This document shows, in pieces, positions 1 to 11,618 of a DNA stretch of 64,000 nucleotides. The notes under the pieces were generated by a model. The model was not told the origin of the DNA. It worked only from the letters and a program-made list of their open reading frames with translations, and made no database searches. The stretch comes from Varanus komodoensis (Eukaryota > Chordata > Lepidosauria > Squamata > Varanidae): positions 17,789,045 through 17,853,044 of the forward strand of contig NW_025335269.1 in the NCBI RefSeq assembly GCF_004798865.1, given 5' to 3'. Both the position numbers and the translations under genes were made by a program. Every line of letters starts with the position of its first letter. Within the stretch, counting starts at the first letter, position 1.

Positions 1-522
1 CTGGGGCAAAAGTTGCATGATTTAAAAAGAAGAAACAACCAGATAATTGTCTAGGATATTCTGTTATAACATCAAGTTGTTTCATGTTCTTTCACACTAT
101 TTCTATTCCTACAGTTATGCTTCTATTTGAAAGGTATTTGCACTTGAAATCAATACATTCTTTTTTCATAGATTCAAATATAATGACCATACATTCCGTT
201 GCCTGAATTTTAACCCTTAATGCTATTGTTTGGCAACTACTGAAGCAGCGGATGTACATCCAACTGACCTGATGTGGACATAGGAGCACGGTGAGAACCC
301 ACAAAAATTAAACCTTTTCCAGCCCTTAGGCAAGTAACAACGAAAATGTTTACCTTCAGTGCTGTGTTAATTCTTGACGCCCTTCTAGCAGTTTCTGCTG
401 CTCCTCACTGGTTAAATCCACACAAGTGATCAATGACAATGTGTGTCCCATGACCCCATTAGCAGTGCAGAGTGCCAATCTCCATGCTGTTCCTTTAGTG
501 AGCTTGAGAGACCGTCAACATC

Positions 523-546
523 ACCATCATGATCATCATCATCATC
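523..546. repeat. Short (ATC)n trinucleotide repeat
   Basis: An imperfect CAT/ATC trinucleotide tract read directly from the sequence. It is short and has no evident function. Confidence 0.7.
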
Positions 547-1969
547 AACCTGGTGGGGAGGGGGAAAAAGACAAAAAGTAAATACCAATCATAATGGTTA
601 TAATCATGGTAGGGTTAAAAGATAAAATAAATAGAGACCAGATTTCTAACACTAATGACCAGCTTCAAGCAAATCACTTTCACAGCTTGATCCAGCTCCA
701 CCTGTCTCAAAAACTGTGTGCTTCTTCTCTAATGAAGGCTCGAGCCGGCTGTTCAAGTCATAACAGCTCCTACGCATAGAGCTAAAATTAACAATTGCAT
801 ATTCTGTGCTGAAGATTACTCACTTCAGTTTTAACCTTTTTAGTGAATTCTAGCACTTTGCATTAAAAAAGGCTCATCTGTTTGCCTCAATGGGAATCAA
901 TATTGTTGCTAAAGAAGGGGTGTGGAGGGGAGAAGTCTGCTCTGTAACCAAAGCTTCAATCTCAATTTTGAGAATACTATTTTTTTCTTTTAAAAAGTGA
1001 CCTTGGTACCAGGTATAAATGAGCTGATTTAATAAAGAAGAGCCATCAAAATTGCTAGGAGAGAGTTAGCATCTTGAGCAATAGAAATTAGGGGAGAAAT
1101 TAGAATAATGTGGGATGTGAAGGGAATAAAAGATAGCTTAGGGAGACAGAAGGCACCACTGCTTCAAAACCACATCACACTATGTTTAAAGTGAATGTTG
1201 TTACCAGATGGGCATTTGGTTAAAAGGAAAATGAGAGGTTAAAAGGAAAATAGGAAAATTTCAAAGTATTGAAAAATCATGATTTTCTCTTAGAGAGACA
1301 ACGGATGAATAATCTGACAACTCCGTCACTGAAACTTCCACGAAATCCATAAGAACACAGATACCAGGCACTAGCTTATATAAATGTACAACAAATTCTA
1401 ATGTGCAATGGGATTAACCTGTTATCAGTGGGAACCAGGGTAAGATCCGTGGATTCTGTTGCACAGAAAACCCAGCAAATAATTTCAACAATTATTTCAA
1501 TAAATGTAACAGAGAAGAGAAGGGGTTTTGGGTTTACAGTGCATGCACACGTTCTAATTCTCTAGCAAATCCTCACTATACATTTCAGAATATGATTACT
1601 AGGAGCTACATGTGTTTCTCTAAAGTTCTGCTGATTTATATGCAACAATACAAATGCTATATTCCTTCTTGAAGCTTAATTTTAGCTGAAATTTATTAGG
1701 GGCAATGTGGTACCTGTCCTCTGAGAAAATATATGCAATGGAGTACAAGCCATAGGAGTGGGCAAAATGGTTCAAGCGTAAACCAATTACATGCAGATTA
1801 ACAGTCTCAATACCAGTTATAGTTCCCCACCAAAAATTTACCCAAACAGCAAGAAAAAGAATTGCATTCTCTCTAAACACCAAAGAAAACAAAATAAAAT
1901 CCAAATTGCATCTTAATTTATTTATGACATCACAAAAAGAAATCAACAGGTTTCCACTCCGACCCAGAT

Positions 1970-1981
1970 GGGGGGGGGGGG
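1970..1981. repeat. Poly-G homopolymer run
   Basis: Twelve consecutive G on the plus strand. Runs like this are prone to length error in sequencing and slippage in replication. Similar long G or C runs occur at 31548-31562 and 45927-45939. Confidence 0.8.
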
Positions 1982-2730
1982 TTAACAGCCTCACCATCAG
2001 TTTGCCAACCAATCCCACGTGTAAGTCTTTTTAAGTGTGATAACGGCAGCTTTAAACAACTGCAAACATTCAGACAAGGTTGTAGAAACCTAAAGAAACA
2101 ACCTGTTTCGCTAGAAATAAGGTAATCAAAATTAGGCAGTCAGACTCATGTTAAGTCAAACTTATATTAGGTCTCACAACTAGGACACACATGGAGTACC
2201 ACTTTGTCAGCTGATTGTGCAAATGTCTGAATTTGTAACTTGCTCAACAGCAAATAAAATCTTGAGATGTTGCAAACACTTTATTCTTGTTATCCAGGTA
2301 TACACATCAGTGCAACTACATGAAAATGCTCAGGTAACTGGTCATTCATGTTTATCCCATCCAGGCTTACCCAAGATTTTAAAATCCCTGACACACTGGA
2401 TTCTGTCATTACTTTTTTGGGAGCAGCATTCAGAAGTTTTTGTTGTAGTTGTTAAAAATAAAAAAGAACATAAAACTATCTTTCAGCTTGCATTTTAGCT
2501 CTTTGCTGGCAGAAGAAACTGATTCCTCAGTGAGTCCTCAAGATTTATATATGGTCATGCACATATGTACATGTTTAAACAGTTTCTCATGCTACTGACC
2601 AAAGAATTAGGGTTCTAGCTAAGCATCATTCTGCCAGCACAAATGACATTGTGTTAGTGCAGGGGTGACCAGTACTTTACTTGTGGGTCAAATGTGACCC
2701 TAGTGCCCCTGCTTTTTCTAACATAGATAG

Positions 2731-3741
2731 CAGAGTGGATAAAAATAATTTTAATTTAAAGAATCCTATATTTAATAATTGAGTTCTCTGATTTAAACAG
2801 TATTTTTAAAATAAAACACTTTAAGGAAAATCTATCTACAGATAGTTTTTTATTTAAGATACATTACAGTCTAAAGGTTATTCATCATTAAATATGTATT
2901 GGTTTTTAATTATGTAGCATGAGATTGTATATTTATTCAATGGTTAAATTTTTTGGTATATGGATTCCATTAATTCATTTACTATGTCATGCTCGTCCAG
3001 AGGTTTCAGTAAGATTATTGGGCTATTTTTCTGTCTAGAAGATATTATTTATTTATTTTTATTTATTTATTTAGGAGACTTCTATGCCGCCCCATTCACC
3101 GAAGCCTCGGGGCGGCTCACATCCATAAATAAACTTCCATAGAATAATATAAATTAACAGTATAAATTAAGTCGCCCTGGCCAAAGAATAAAATGAATAA
3201 ATACTATTAACAATTAAAATGACATTTGAAAAAAATCACAGTTTTATCATCCTCAAAACTGTGAATATGTGTCTGCAGAGATCACATGCCTCTTCCTCAC
3301 AGCAACAATGTTATAAAATAAACAGACAAACAGGAACAATAATCCGATTGTTCCTTTGCAAATCTATGTACTCTCTTAAGTGTGACTCTTCAAATAATTC
3401 AATGAATAGAAGATTGTTGGGAGTGGAATAGATCTGCACAAGAAACTAAGTGGGAGGAGGGAGGGACAAGCAGTAAAAATGCAAGTGAAACCCTTTTAGC
3501 AGAATACTCCACAAGCTTTTGGATCTTTTTGTGTACAGCCTGAGGCTTATTCTTTCCCTGGAGAAGAAAATTTATAATGGCAGCAGGTCATAAAAAAGAC
3601 CCAGTTTAGGAATATTTTAATGAAGTTCCTTACCTACCGGTAAGGAAGGCATGCATATAAATTATGTAGAAAACTTAGTCTTACTGACCAGTGATGTAAA
3701 TTGTAATTTAAATCAATGTGATTTAAATCAAATCTGCCCTG
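2731..3741. mobile_element. Inner hAT element with TTTAAATC-rich ends
   Basis: The left terminus is CAGAGTGGATAAAAATAATT and the right terminus, on the opposite strand, is CAGGGCAGATTTGATTTAAA. Both are followed inward by repeated TTTAAATC-like words. Flanking 8-mers atagatag (2723-2730) and gtagaaag (3742-3749) match at 6 of 8 positions, consistent with a hAT duplication. The element lies inside the outer hAT at 2660-3949, so it is younger than that one. It also holds a LINE tail at about 3042-3222. No transposase frame is visible, so it is non-autonomous or decayed. Confidence 0.6.
3042..3222 (-). mobile_element. LINE 3' tail fragment, reptile CR1/L2 type
   Basis: An ATTT-rich tract is followed by a sequence with TATGCCGCCCC and, 20 bases on, GGGGCGGCTCAC, then A-rich DNA. 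This arrangement is very common at LINE 3' ends in squamate genomes. The T-rich tail at the left means the element reads on the minus strand. It is a short 5'-truncated copy inside the inner hAT at 2731-3741. The exact family cannot be fixed by eye. Confidence 0.6.
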
Positions 3742-3957
3742 GTAGAAAGTCCCCACCAAATGATTTACTATCAAAATTCAGTAGCAAACACTTATGAAGG
3801 CATCACGTGACAATGAAGACTGTCTGTTTCAAGCTTCCACAGTAGCAACTGCAATTTTTCCCCCCTACCTTTTTTGCAGTAGTGTGGGAATTGAAGCCTG
3901 AAACAGGGTGGGGCTTGATCTCTACCCTGCCTGAAGTTGTCCACCCCTGCATGAGTG

Positions 3958-6900
3958 CAAAGTCAGTTCCAAACTATGTAAACCATGTGCAAGAAGAAAC
4001 TCATGCTAAAGTTCTGCTAGTGCACTTGCTAGCGCAGTTATTTTTGTAACCACTTATATAACCACATGCCTGTCCTAGGTTTCTAAAGTGGTTCGCTAGC
4101 ACTTGCGCATTTTGAAAAGGCAGTAGCACTTCACCAGCACCGCAATTTCTCCACTAACAGTGCACTGCATTTAGGTGCTAGTCCTCCATACACCCACATA
4201 CACACACATACAATCTCCTTTCCAATAGTACCAATGTTTGCATGACCACAATAAACACTAACATCAATCCTCATTTTTTCGCAGAACAACCTTTCATCCT
4301 CAAGAGTAAAAAATTACATAAGTGCACGAGTGATATACATTGCAGCACTGCTGTTGAAACCCACTGAGAGCTTCCAAGAATCCAGCGCCCCGCCAGGCTG
4401 CTGCTGGCAGGACAAGAAGGCGCATCAGAGGCAATTTTCACTTTTCCATCCTCCATTTTCAAAAGCTTCATCCCGACAGGCCTTCGAACCCAACAAGACA
4501 AAGTGCACTGTCAGGTGCAGGGTCAAAGCTGGGCAGGCCATATCGTGATCTCCCCTCTCCTCTCCACTTCCTTCCATTCCTGTGCACTGGTATGACCCCC
4601 TTTGCCAGGCTCATTAAGAGAGTCGGTGAGGTTCTTTCCATGGTGGCTACATGGGGGTGTGGGTGGGGGACTCGTACCAAAGAGCCTTCCCCCTGAGGTC
4701 AGTGGTGTCTATGACTTCACATGGGGACTCAGAGCAATCCTATGCTGCTCTCCTGGGGTCCACAGGATTGCTTTCTCAAGTGAACAGAAACCAGGAGGTA
4801 ATTTTCCATTTCTAGGTCAGGACCCAGATGTCTTCTCACAACCAACACTTCTGTTTTCACAGGTTGCACATCATCACACTTTCACTAAGAAAATGCCATC
4901 CTTTCCCTACCTAGCAGTTTATCTTCACTTTGCCATTCCTGGGAATACACAAAAGCATCCCATGAGCTTTGAGACTTAACCACAAGTGCAGCCCACTCAG
5001 CCAAATGAGCAGAAGGGCTCTCAAAGACTGGCACACCACATTTTAAAGTAACAGAAATTATACACATTGCTGTGTAAAGAGAGCACCCCCCTTGAAAAAC
5101 CATTAAGTCCAGAGTCTAAAATTACCTACCTTACTTCAGTTGGAAGTAAATTCCACTGAAAATCAACAGCAGTTTCATATAAAGTAATGCATTTCAGATC
5201 AAGATTATTAGGTTGTGTTATGAAAACTAAATGACAAGACATGCTGCTAATTTCCATTAAAATGTATTCTTGAGCCAATTCAGCCTCAATTCCAATTTTT
5301 ATATTGGCACGACCTAAAGCTAACCATATTTCTGAACCTCAGTTATGGTTCAAGTACCTGTAAACTTACATCTGTGTTATTTCTGAAAACCTGGAATCTG
5401 TGGTCTAGTTGGCAAATCATGACAATCCAGTCTTTCTTTTCTTCTCCTCCTTCTGCCCCCCCCTTTTTTTGGAAAAGGCTCTTCAATTCATATATCCCAC
5501 CCATCAGTTCCTATATCCTCTTGCAGACACCAACTCTCTTCCTGATGGAAAGAAAAGGGTGATGTTGAAAATGAGTGAGCGAACAGGTACATACTGCCCT
5601 ATCCATTCTGCTTCAAGATCTCCTGCACAACGCAGGCATGGAACACAATGGTTTTCCATTACTATTTTGCTTAGTATTGTGTGTACTTGAGCAACTATGG
5701 CTGGTCAGGATAACAGTTGCTCATGACTGTAAATCACACTCTCTTGGAAAACATGGTTTGCAAGTCCATGCAATCTGCATGACTTGAAAAAAGCCAGCTT
5801 GCTGTGGAATCAGCAAATCGGATTTATGGAAATACAGCCTCACTTAAATGCGTCTGCATCCATTACAGATTTTTGCAACATCCCTTGCCTCAGATATCTC
5901 TGAGTATGTTGTGGCAGAAAACAAAAGTTCATTATATAATCCACCCACCGTAGTCTAGGATGTGTCTACAATCTTCTCCTGGCACATTACTTATATCCTG
6001 AATGAACTGTCTGAATCTAATACAATCACACATAATATTGGATAGCTTCATAGCAGTACGTTATTCCACAAAAGCTAGTAAGAATCTTTTATTACAGACA
6101 AAACCATTCCTAAATGTCCTTAAAAATAATAATCTGCCAATCAACAGTAACATTTACTGTTATCAAATTTAACGGTATCAGGCCATGGACAACAATCAGT
6201 ATCTTCAGACATATGTTCTGTATGCCTAACCAATAATATAAAAGATCAAGTTCTTTTTGTTAAACACAGAGATAACTGCACAGATCAGTACTTTTACCAA
6301 TAGGATTTGGGGAGAGTCTCAAAGGATTTTTAAAGAGTTTTTTAAAAATCTGTTTGGACAAATTTCCTGTTGCAGCATAACCAAGCAGTGTTGGGTGTTC
6401 AAAGCAGTTTTTATAAAGCTTTTCATGTGTCTTTTGTGTCTTTTTCTACAACCGCAAATGAAGTTATTTTTACCACCATTAAAGTTGGCAGAGTATGAGC
6501 GCAGCACCTTATTAATTAGTAGCAGCAATATTTTGATAAATTAAATAAGCAAATACGCAATATCTGAAAACATTTTGACCCAGGGCCACATTTGACTAAA
6601 TAGGTATGCTTAAAGCTATGTTAAGAATAGGAAAAAAGAGTTAAACCATGTACGTTCATTATCCAATTCTCCTGCAAACAGACAATTTCATGTTCCTGGA
6701 GTAATTTTGAAAAATCCCTATCATATTTATGAGAGTTCCATGCAATGTTCCATACCCAGAAGGAAAAGCCCTTCTGGCTCTACAAACACATTACTCAGGG
6801 CACGTGAAAACTCTTGGAAAACAGGTGGAATTTACAAGGCGTAAAGTAGCAGTTTTCTTGTACCCAGCAAAGGGGCCTTTATCTGTATCAGCAGTGGATA

Positions 6901-7099
6901 CAACCTGCCCTTCCCCATCGCGGAGGGGTCTGATCCCCACCTAAGCACGTTTGATGGTTTTGAGGAGACAAATTGTTGTAACAATAAAAACTGTATTCAT
7001 TATTTATTTGTGTGTATCTAGAAAAGTCTGTGCTTATATCACTGTATAATGCAAAGCACTACATTAAAACCAAATACCTTCAATATACTGGCAGCATAT
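3958..7099. other. Non-coding DNA with minor dispersed motifs
   Basis: No gene is seen. The stretch contains short pieces of squamate-type dispersed repeats near 4731-4774 and 5138-5170. The remainder reads as unique AT-rich DNA with no long or family-like reading frame. Confidence 0.5.
4731..4774. repeat. Fragment of a squamate dispersed repeat
   Basis: The words AGAGCAATCCTATG and, about 30 bases later, CACAGGATTGC form an imperfect inverted pair. I recall a frequent lizard and snake repeat with 'caatcctatgc...cataggattgc' at its ends. A related piece starting TCAATCCTATACTG lies at 41431-41476. This is recognition from memory and the fragment is short. Confidence 0.4.
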
Positions 7100-7104
7100 A
7101 TTGC

Positions 7105-7225
7105 AATGCACGTGTGTCTATAATAATAATAAAAGATAATAAAAGAGGATGTGTGTCTCCCCATGAGTGCCTTAGCTCCAAGACCATGAAACTTGGCATG
7201 TATACTAGGAGTGGGGGCACCCTAT
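7105..7225 (+). mobile_element. Possible Helitron 5' end fragment
   Basis: A TCTATAATAATAATAAAAG start is followed by AGGATGTGTGTCTCC and then ATGAAACTTGGCATGTATAC. The AAACTTGGCATGTA word, about 100 bases inside a TC-TATA-type start, is what I associate with Helitron 5' ends. No CTAG-terminated 3' hairpin was found downstream, and no Rep/helicase frame is present. It could instead be a coincidental match. Confidence 0.35.
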
Positions 7226-10099
7226 TAATTAATGTCCAGTAATACAAATATGCCTATGTGATTGAAGCCTAACCCATGCTTGGCTTTGCAGTGGATGCAG
7301 TCTGAAGCCAGGGAGAGTAGCGGGCCAAGACATAGTTATATGCCGTTCCCTCCGGGGGACGCAGTGGTCCAGTCCCTCCTTTAAGGGTGCACTTGGCAGT
7401 GGCGGGGCCTAGGAGTGCCAGCAGCCATGTGCTTCTTGGACAGGACAAATACAGTGCGTTCAGTTCTCTGACCGCTCTGGCTTGAAGGTGTTGCTATTTG
7501 AAGGGCAATGCAGTAGGCCAAGATATGTGCTCATTTGCTGTCTTAGCCACCCTCCTGTAGAGCGTTGCACAGGGTTCATTAAGAGAGGGCAGGCAGAATG
7601 TGCCCAACTCTGACAAATGTGTAAGACTAAATGCAGTCTTCAGCGTATGAACTTAAGCTCACTGTATCGACCTATCTACACAAAGCCAAGCCTATTCACT
7701 AGTCCGCACAGGCAAGACAAAATTGCAATGCAAGACAAAATTTAAAATGTCTCCTAAGGAAAGTGTCAGTAACCTGTGGCCCCACCAACCCCAGTGCAAC
7801 TCTGCCATGACCACTGCTCATCTGAAAATGTTAAAAAGCTTCTTAGCTTATTTGGAAGCGAAATTTGGCCTTTCGGGTGCTCCAGAGTCACTACACAATC
7901 CCAATGCATTAAATTTAATGTGGAAGTAAGCTCTATCTAAGCACTATAGTGCTCTGTAGTACTATGGAACAGTTTGATGCCCAAACTGTGATTTTGCCCT
8001 GATGGCTACTTATGGGGGGGGGTGGCTCTCGAGTCCGCAGCAGGAGTTGGGAGAGGCAATAAAAATGACCCCTGGACCTCAGAGTTTGCCTACTTCTCCT
8101 TAATTAATGCAGAAAGTTTTGTTCGGGTGTTGAAAAGGAAAGCAGAACTGGAAAGCTGGAAAGCTAGCCTTGGAATTCTACAAGCAGAAAATTTTGACTC
8201 ATGTTTGGGTTAGTATGGAGTGAATCACAAACTTATGGTCATTGCAACACATTAAATACTCCTTCTAGTTCATCAATAGTTTGCAGGGGTTCTTCTTGGG
8301 AAACAGAATATCATAACCAATCCACCTCTAAGAAATTTTGCCAGGCATCTAAAATTAAAGCTTCAGACTGCAAAATATCAAATAATATGATCAAGTATTA
8401 AACACCACTATCAAACATGAAATGCACATTAGCTATCAAACACATATTTTGCATATTGCATTCCAATATTACCAGATGTCAAACCAATGCTGAACCTTAA
8501 ACAGATATTGAACAAACATTTCAGTATTTATCAGAAGTACAGGGAACTGTCATATATTGAAGTACTTCCTCCGGACCCCTAAATATGCTACCTTCCATGA
8601 GACTCCCTTGTAGAAGGCAGAGTCTGGATGGACACCAATGTTTCAGATGGGCATCTTTTCCAGGCCTGTCTGGAGAAGCCAGAGGTTGCATCTGCAGTCT
8701 TCTTAATGCAAACACATAGATTCAGCAAGTTTTAAGATACAAATTTCAAATGAATGAACAAATTCATGTCGTAGAATCCTTCCCACTTAGACTTACACAG
8801 TGGTTTCAAGTTCCTAGTTACATCTTCTTGTTCCCTTGTTTGAACAATCTTTTCTTGGTTGGTAAACTTCATTTGACTTTCAGGCTTCCCTTAAAACTTT
8901 AGCTGGGAGGGTTCTTTGCTAACTACCTGCTTTATACTTCTGAATTATTTTTCACTAAGCTTTTTAACAAGAATCCTACAAAGAAATACCCTGTGAAAAT
9001 GGAACCCTGAAAATACTAACAACAAGCACACACTGAGTGTTTAGTTGGCAAGCTTGGGCTATTGGGTAGTATAGAAATGAAATAAATGAGTTGAACTAAC
9101 ACATTTTATGCAACAGGAATTTTTGAATGACAATAGAAAACAACTAGTAGAGTTGGATTAGAATTGTGCTTTGCTATTTTAATTTACATTCACATTAAAA
9201 TATGTCTAAAGATCTATGGAACCCACAGTGCATACTTGTTCCATGTAATTTTCTTCATTTTATGCTTGCCAGAACATAAAGCTGATTAGGATTCAGCAAT
9301 AAATATTACAAAAACAAAAGTAAAAGGTGGCCAACAAGTTAGGAGTTTGGAATGTCTTTCCATGACTGGGTAAATCCCTCTCCTTTTGGTATGCAATCCC
9401 ACAGGTTTGCAATCTTGGGATGTTCCTGGATCTAGAACTCCTCCAGAAGTCCAAGTGTCAAAAGTGCCATCACTATCCTTCAATTCCATTTGAAAAAAAG
9501 ACTGCACCCCTTCCAGTCAACTGGGGACCACCTGCCAACTGCCAGCTACGCTTTCATCACCTCAGCACTTTCATCACCTCACTGTTGCAATGAACTCTGT
9601 GCCAGTCCGCCCATGAAACATCAGCCACTAGAGAGGACAGTGATCTGTTTCCCAGTGAACAATAAGCCACGGAGAACATATAATAGTGTTCCAGTATCTG
9701 AGCCGGCATCCTGCTTGTGGGAGCAAGAGCTGCTGTTTTGGGAGCACGTATAAAGCACACCTCCCATTCAGCCACCACAAATCAGAGTTGCCATCTTAAT
9801 GATCCTCCTGCATGCCAGATTCCAACTGCAAGGATACCTGGAAAGACAGTATCTTTGGATCCAGCTGTTAAAGAGTGCAGAATCCCACCTCCCCAGTGAC
9901 CTCAAAATATAAAACACAGAATAGCATCCAAGTTGGCTGATCTTTTAGAAAGGTTAAAAGAGTTTGGTCTGACTTAAAGCTGTGGGGTTGGTGACAGCCT
10001 GAATATAGCTGCTGCTGCTGCCCTACTTCTTACGAGGGGACAGTTGGCTAAATTTACAAAATAAATTGAACAATTTCTCTGAATAAATATATAATACAC
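7226..10099. other. Unclassified non-coding DNA
   Basis: The first 300 bases or so are more GC-rich and could be the body of the Helitron-like element that starts upstream, but no structure confirms this. The rest is unique-looking AT-rich DNA. Open frames are short and show no recognisable domain. Confidence 0.45.
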
Positions 10100-10245
10100 A
10101 GATTCACAGAATACTAGAGTTGGAGGGGGCCAAGAAGACCATCAGGTCCAACCACCTACTAGTACAGGACACCAAGTTACACCATTCCACTCAGATGGCT
10201 GTCCAGTTGCATCCTGAATGCCTCTCACAACCTCACTAGGTAATT
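10100..10245 (-). mobile_element. CR1 LINE 3' end
   Basis: The plus strand reads GATTCACAGAATACTAGAGT, then TTGGAGGGGGCCAAGAAGAC and CATCAGGTCCAACCACC. This is the reverse complement of the typical CR1 3' end, which finishes in repeats of the ATTCTATGATTC kind and carries the TTGGA(A)GGGACC and TCTAGTCCAACC words. CR1 copies are usually short 3' fragments, as here. The element therefore reads on the minus strand with its 3' end at the left. Confidence 0.8.
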
Positions 10246-11091
10246 GGAAGTTTGCATAGCTAATGAAGAAGTAAAAACCATACTTTTCATTACTTCTGTA
10301 TACTTTTTGCTATTAAGTTTGCCGAAATCGTGATTCAATAATAGAACAAGGATTCAATTCATCAATGACTAAGGAAATAATAAGGCCAGAAGAAACAGCA
10401 ATTAGTGAAACAAAGGAAGGAATGATGCAGATTTTTATTGGGGGATATATTTTTTCTTGGAACTCTCTTTTCACAAAATGTTACAGGAGAGGAAGATAGC
10501 TAGCAAACAGTATTAAGACATCAAAACACATGCAGATGAGTATGAGGCCCTGGAGAAATAAAAAGATATACTTATTGGTAAATTATAAATTGATTCAGAT
10601 GTTAATTTAACACACCAAAGTCAGTTTATTTTAGTACATGCAAGGCCTGTTCCATTCTACCCCAATGTGTTTGGTATCACAACTCAAATGCTGATTGGTG
10701 CATTAGATTAGGGTGTGGGAAATAATACCATACAATATACCTTTCAAGCTGTCAGATTACATCAGCCTTTCAAACTGTCAGATTACATCTTTTATCCATG
10801 AATAACTGATTATCCAACTGTTATGAACATAACCTGAATAAAATACTTGGAGCAAAGATTCAGAGTTGTAAAAATAGAAACCTCATAGCAGCTTATTACA
10901 AGTGTTGATAAAAATGCAATCTCTCTCTCTCTCTCATGTGCACACACACAGAAAATAGAAAATAGGTTCTCTGAATTATGTGCATTGTTTGAAGTTTTTC
11001 ACTGTTTGTCAAGAGAAATGTTTTTAGATACCCCATATACAGATTTCATGATATAGAATTTCCAGTGCCTACAGCAGTCCTGAAATACAGT
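10246..11091. other. Unique AT-rich DNA with a small local duplication
   Basis: No gene is seen. Near 10742-10791 the word GTCAGATTACATC occurs twice, each preceded by CTTTCAA plus A or G and then CT, as a local tandem duplication of about 25 bases. A CT/CA microsatellite lies at 10917-10950. Confidence 0.5.
10917..10950. repeat. (CT)n and (CA)n microsatellite
   Basis: A CT dinucleotide tract runs into ATGTG and then a short CACACA tract. It is read directly from the sequence. Confidence 0.75.
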
Positions 11092-11093
11092 TA

Positions 11094-11339
11094 CCGTACT
11101 TTTCGCTCTATAAGACATACCTGACCATAAGACGCACCTAGTTTTTAGAGGAGGAAAACAAGAAAAAAAATATTCTGAATCAAATGGGCACGTAATCACA
11201 GGCACATTCCCCATCACTTCCCCATGGGCTGCACATCTGACAGACTTACTGCACACACATATTCGCTCTATAAGACGCACAGACATTTCCCCTTACTTTT
11301 GAGGGTGAAAAAAGTGCATCTTATAGAGAAAAAATATGG
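11094..11339 (-). mobile_element. Short TA-flanked MITE (copy A)
   Basis: Inverted termini are CCGTACTTTTCGCTCTATAA at the left and, on the opposite strand, CCATATTTTTTCTCTATAA at the right. TA lies just outside both ends (11092-11093 and 11340-11341). The body holds a LINE-free 200 bp that matches parts of the longer relatives at 11619-12754 and 17948-18812, including CACATTCCCCATCACTTCCC. Copy A thus looks like an internally deleted derivative. It is in the same orientation as the 17948 copy. TA duplication suggests Tc1/mariner-pogo-like or another TA-using superfamily, but the family is not certain. Confidence 0.75.
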
Positions 11340-11618
11340 TAACTTAATAGAATTTTACATCATTTTTGCCCACATTCAGATGGTTGAAGCAGTGTAATAT
11401 CGCAATGTGAAATCTTATCATATATCAAATACAAATAAGAATAAAAAATAAACTCTGGCTATTTCCATTTTAATAGATTTGAGGTTTTCACAGGGCCCTT
11501 CCATTTGGGAAAAAAAGGAGTCTGAAATTGTTTTTCCAGAGTCAAGTTTTATAGTTTCTATTTGTTAAAACATTAACAATGTAGGAATTAACATTTATTG
11601 TCACTACTTTGAGATAGA

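Larger units (their letters stand above)
1..2651. other. Unique AT-rich non-coding DNA
   Basis: No gene, exon or recognisable transposon is seen here. Open frames are short, start at random methionines and have no recognisable domain. The stretch holds a short ATC-type trinucleotide repeat near 523-546 and a run of 12 G at 1970-1981. It could be intronic or intergenic; the sequence does not decide which. Confidence 0.55.
2660..3949. mobile_element. Outer hAT-type DNA transposon, non-autonomous
   Basis: The left end reads CAGGGGTGACCAG and the right end, on the opposite strand, reads CAGGGGTGGACAAC. These are near-matching inverted termini of the CAGGGGT type used by hAT elements. The 8 bases outside each end (2652-2659 and 3950-3957) agree at 5 of 8 positions and share AGTG, as a worn 8-bp hAT target duplication would. 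No transposase is readable. Most of the length is a second hAT at 2731-3741, so the original element was only about 280 bp. Family assignment rests on termini and duplication length, from memory of hAT structure. Confidence 0.6.

Noticed and set aside
7680-7705. CTAG as the 3' end of a Helitron starting near 7105
   Set aside because: There is no GC-rich hairpin just before it, so the 3' end is not supported.
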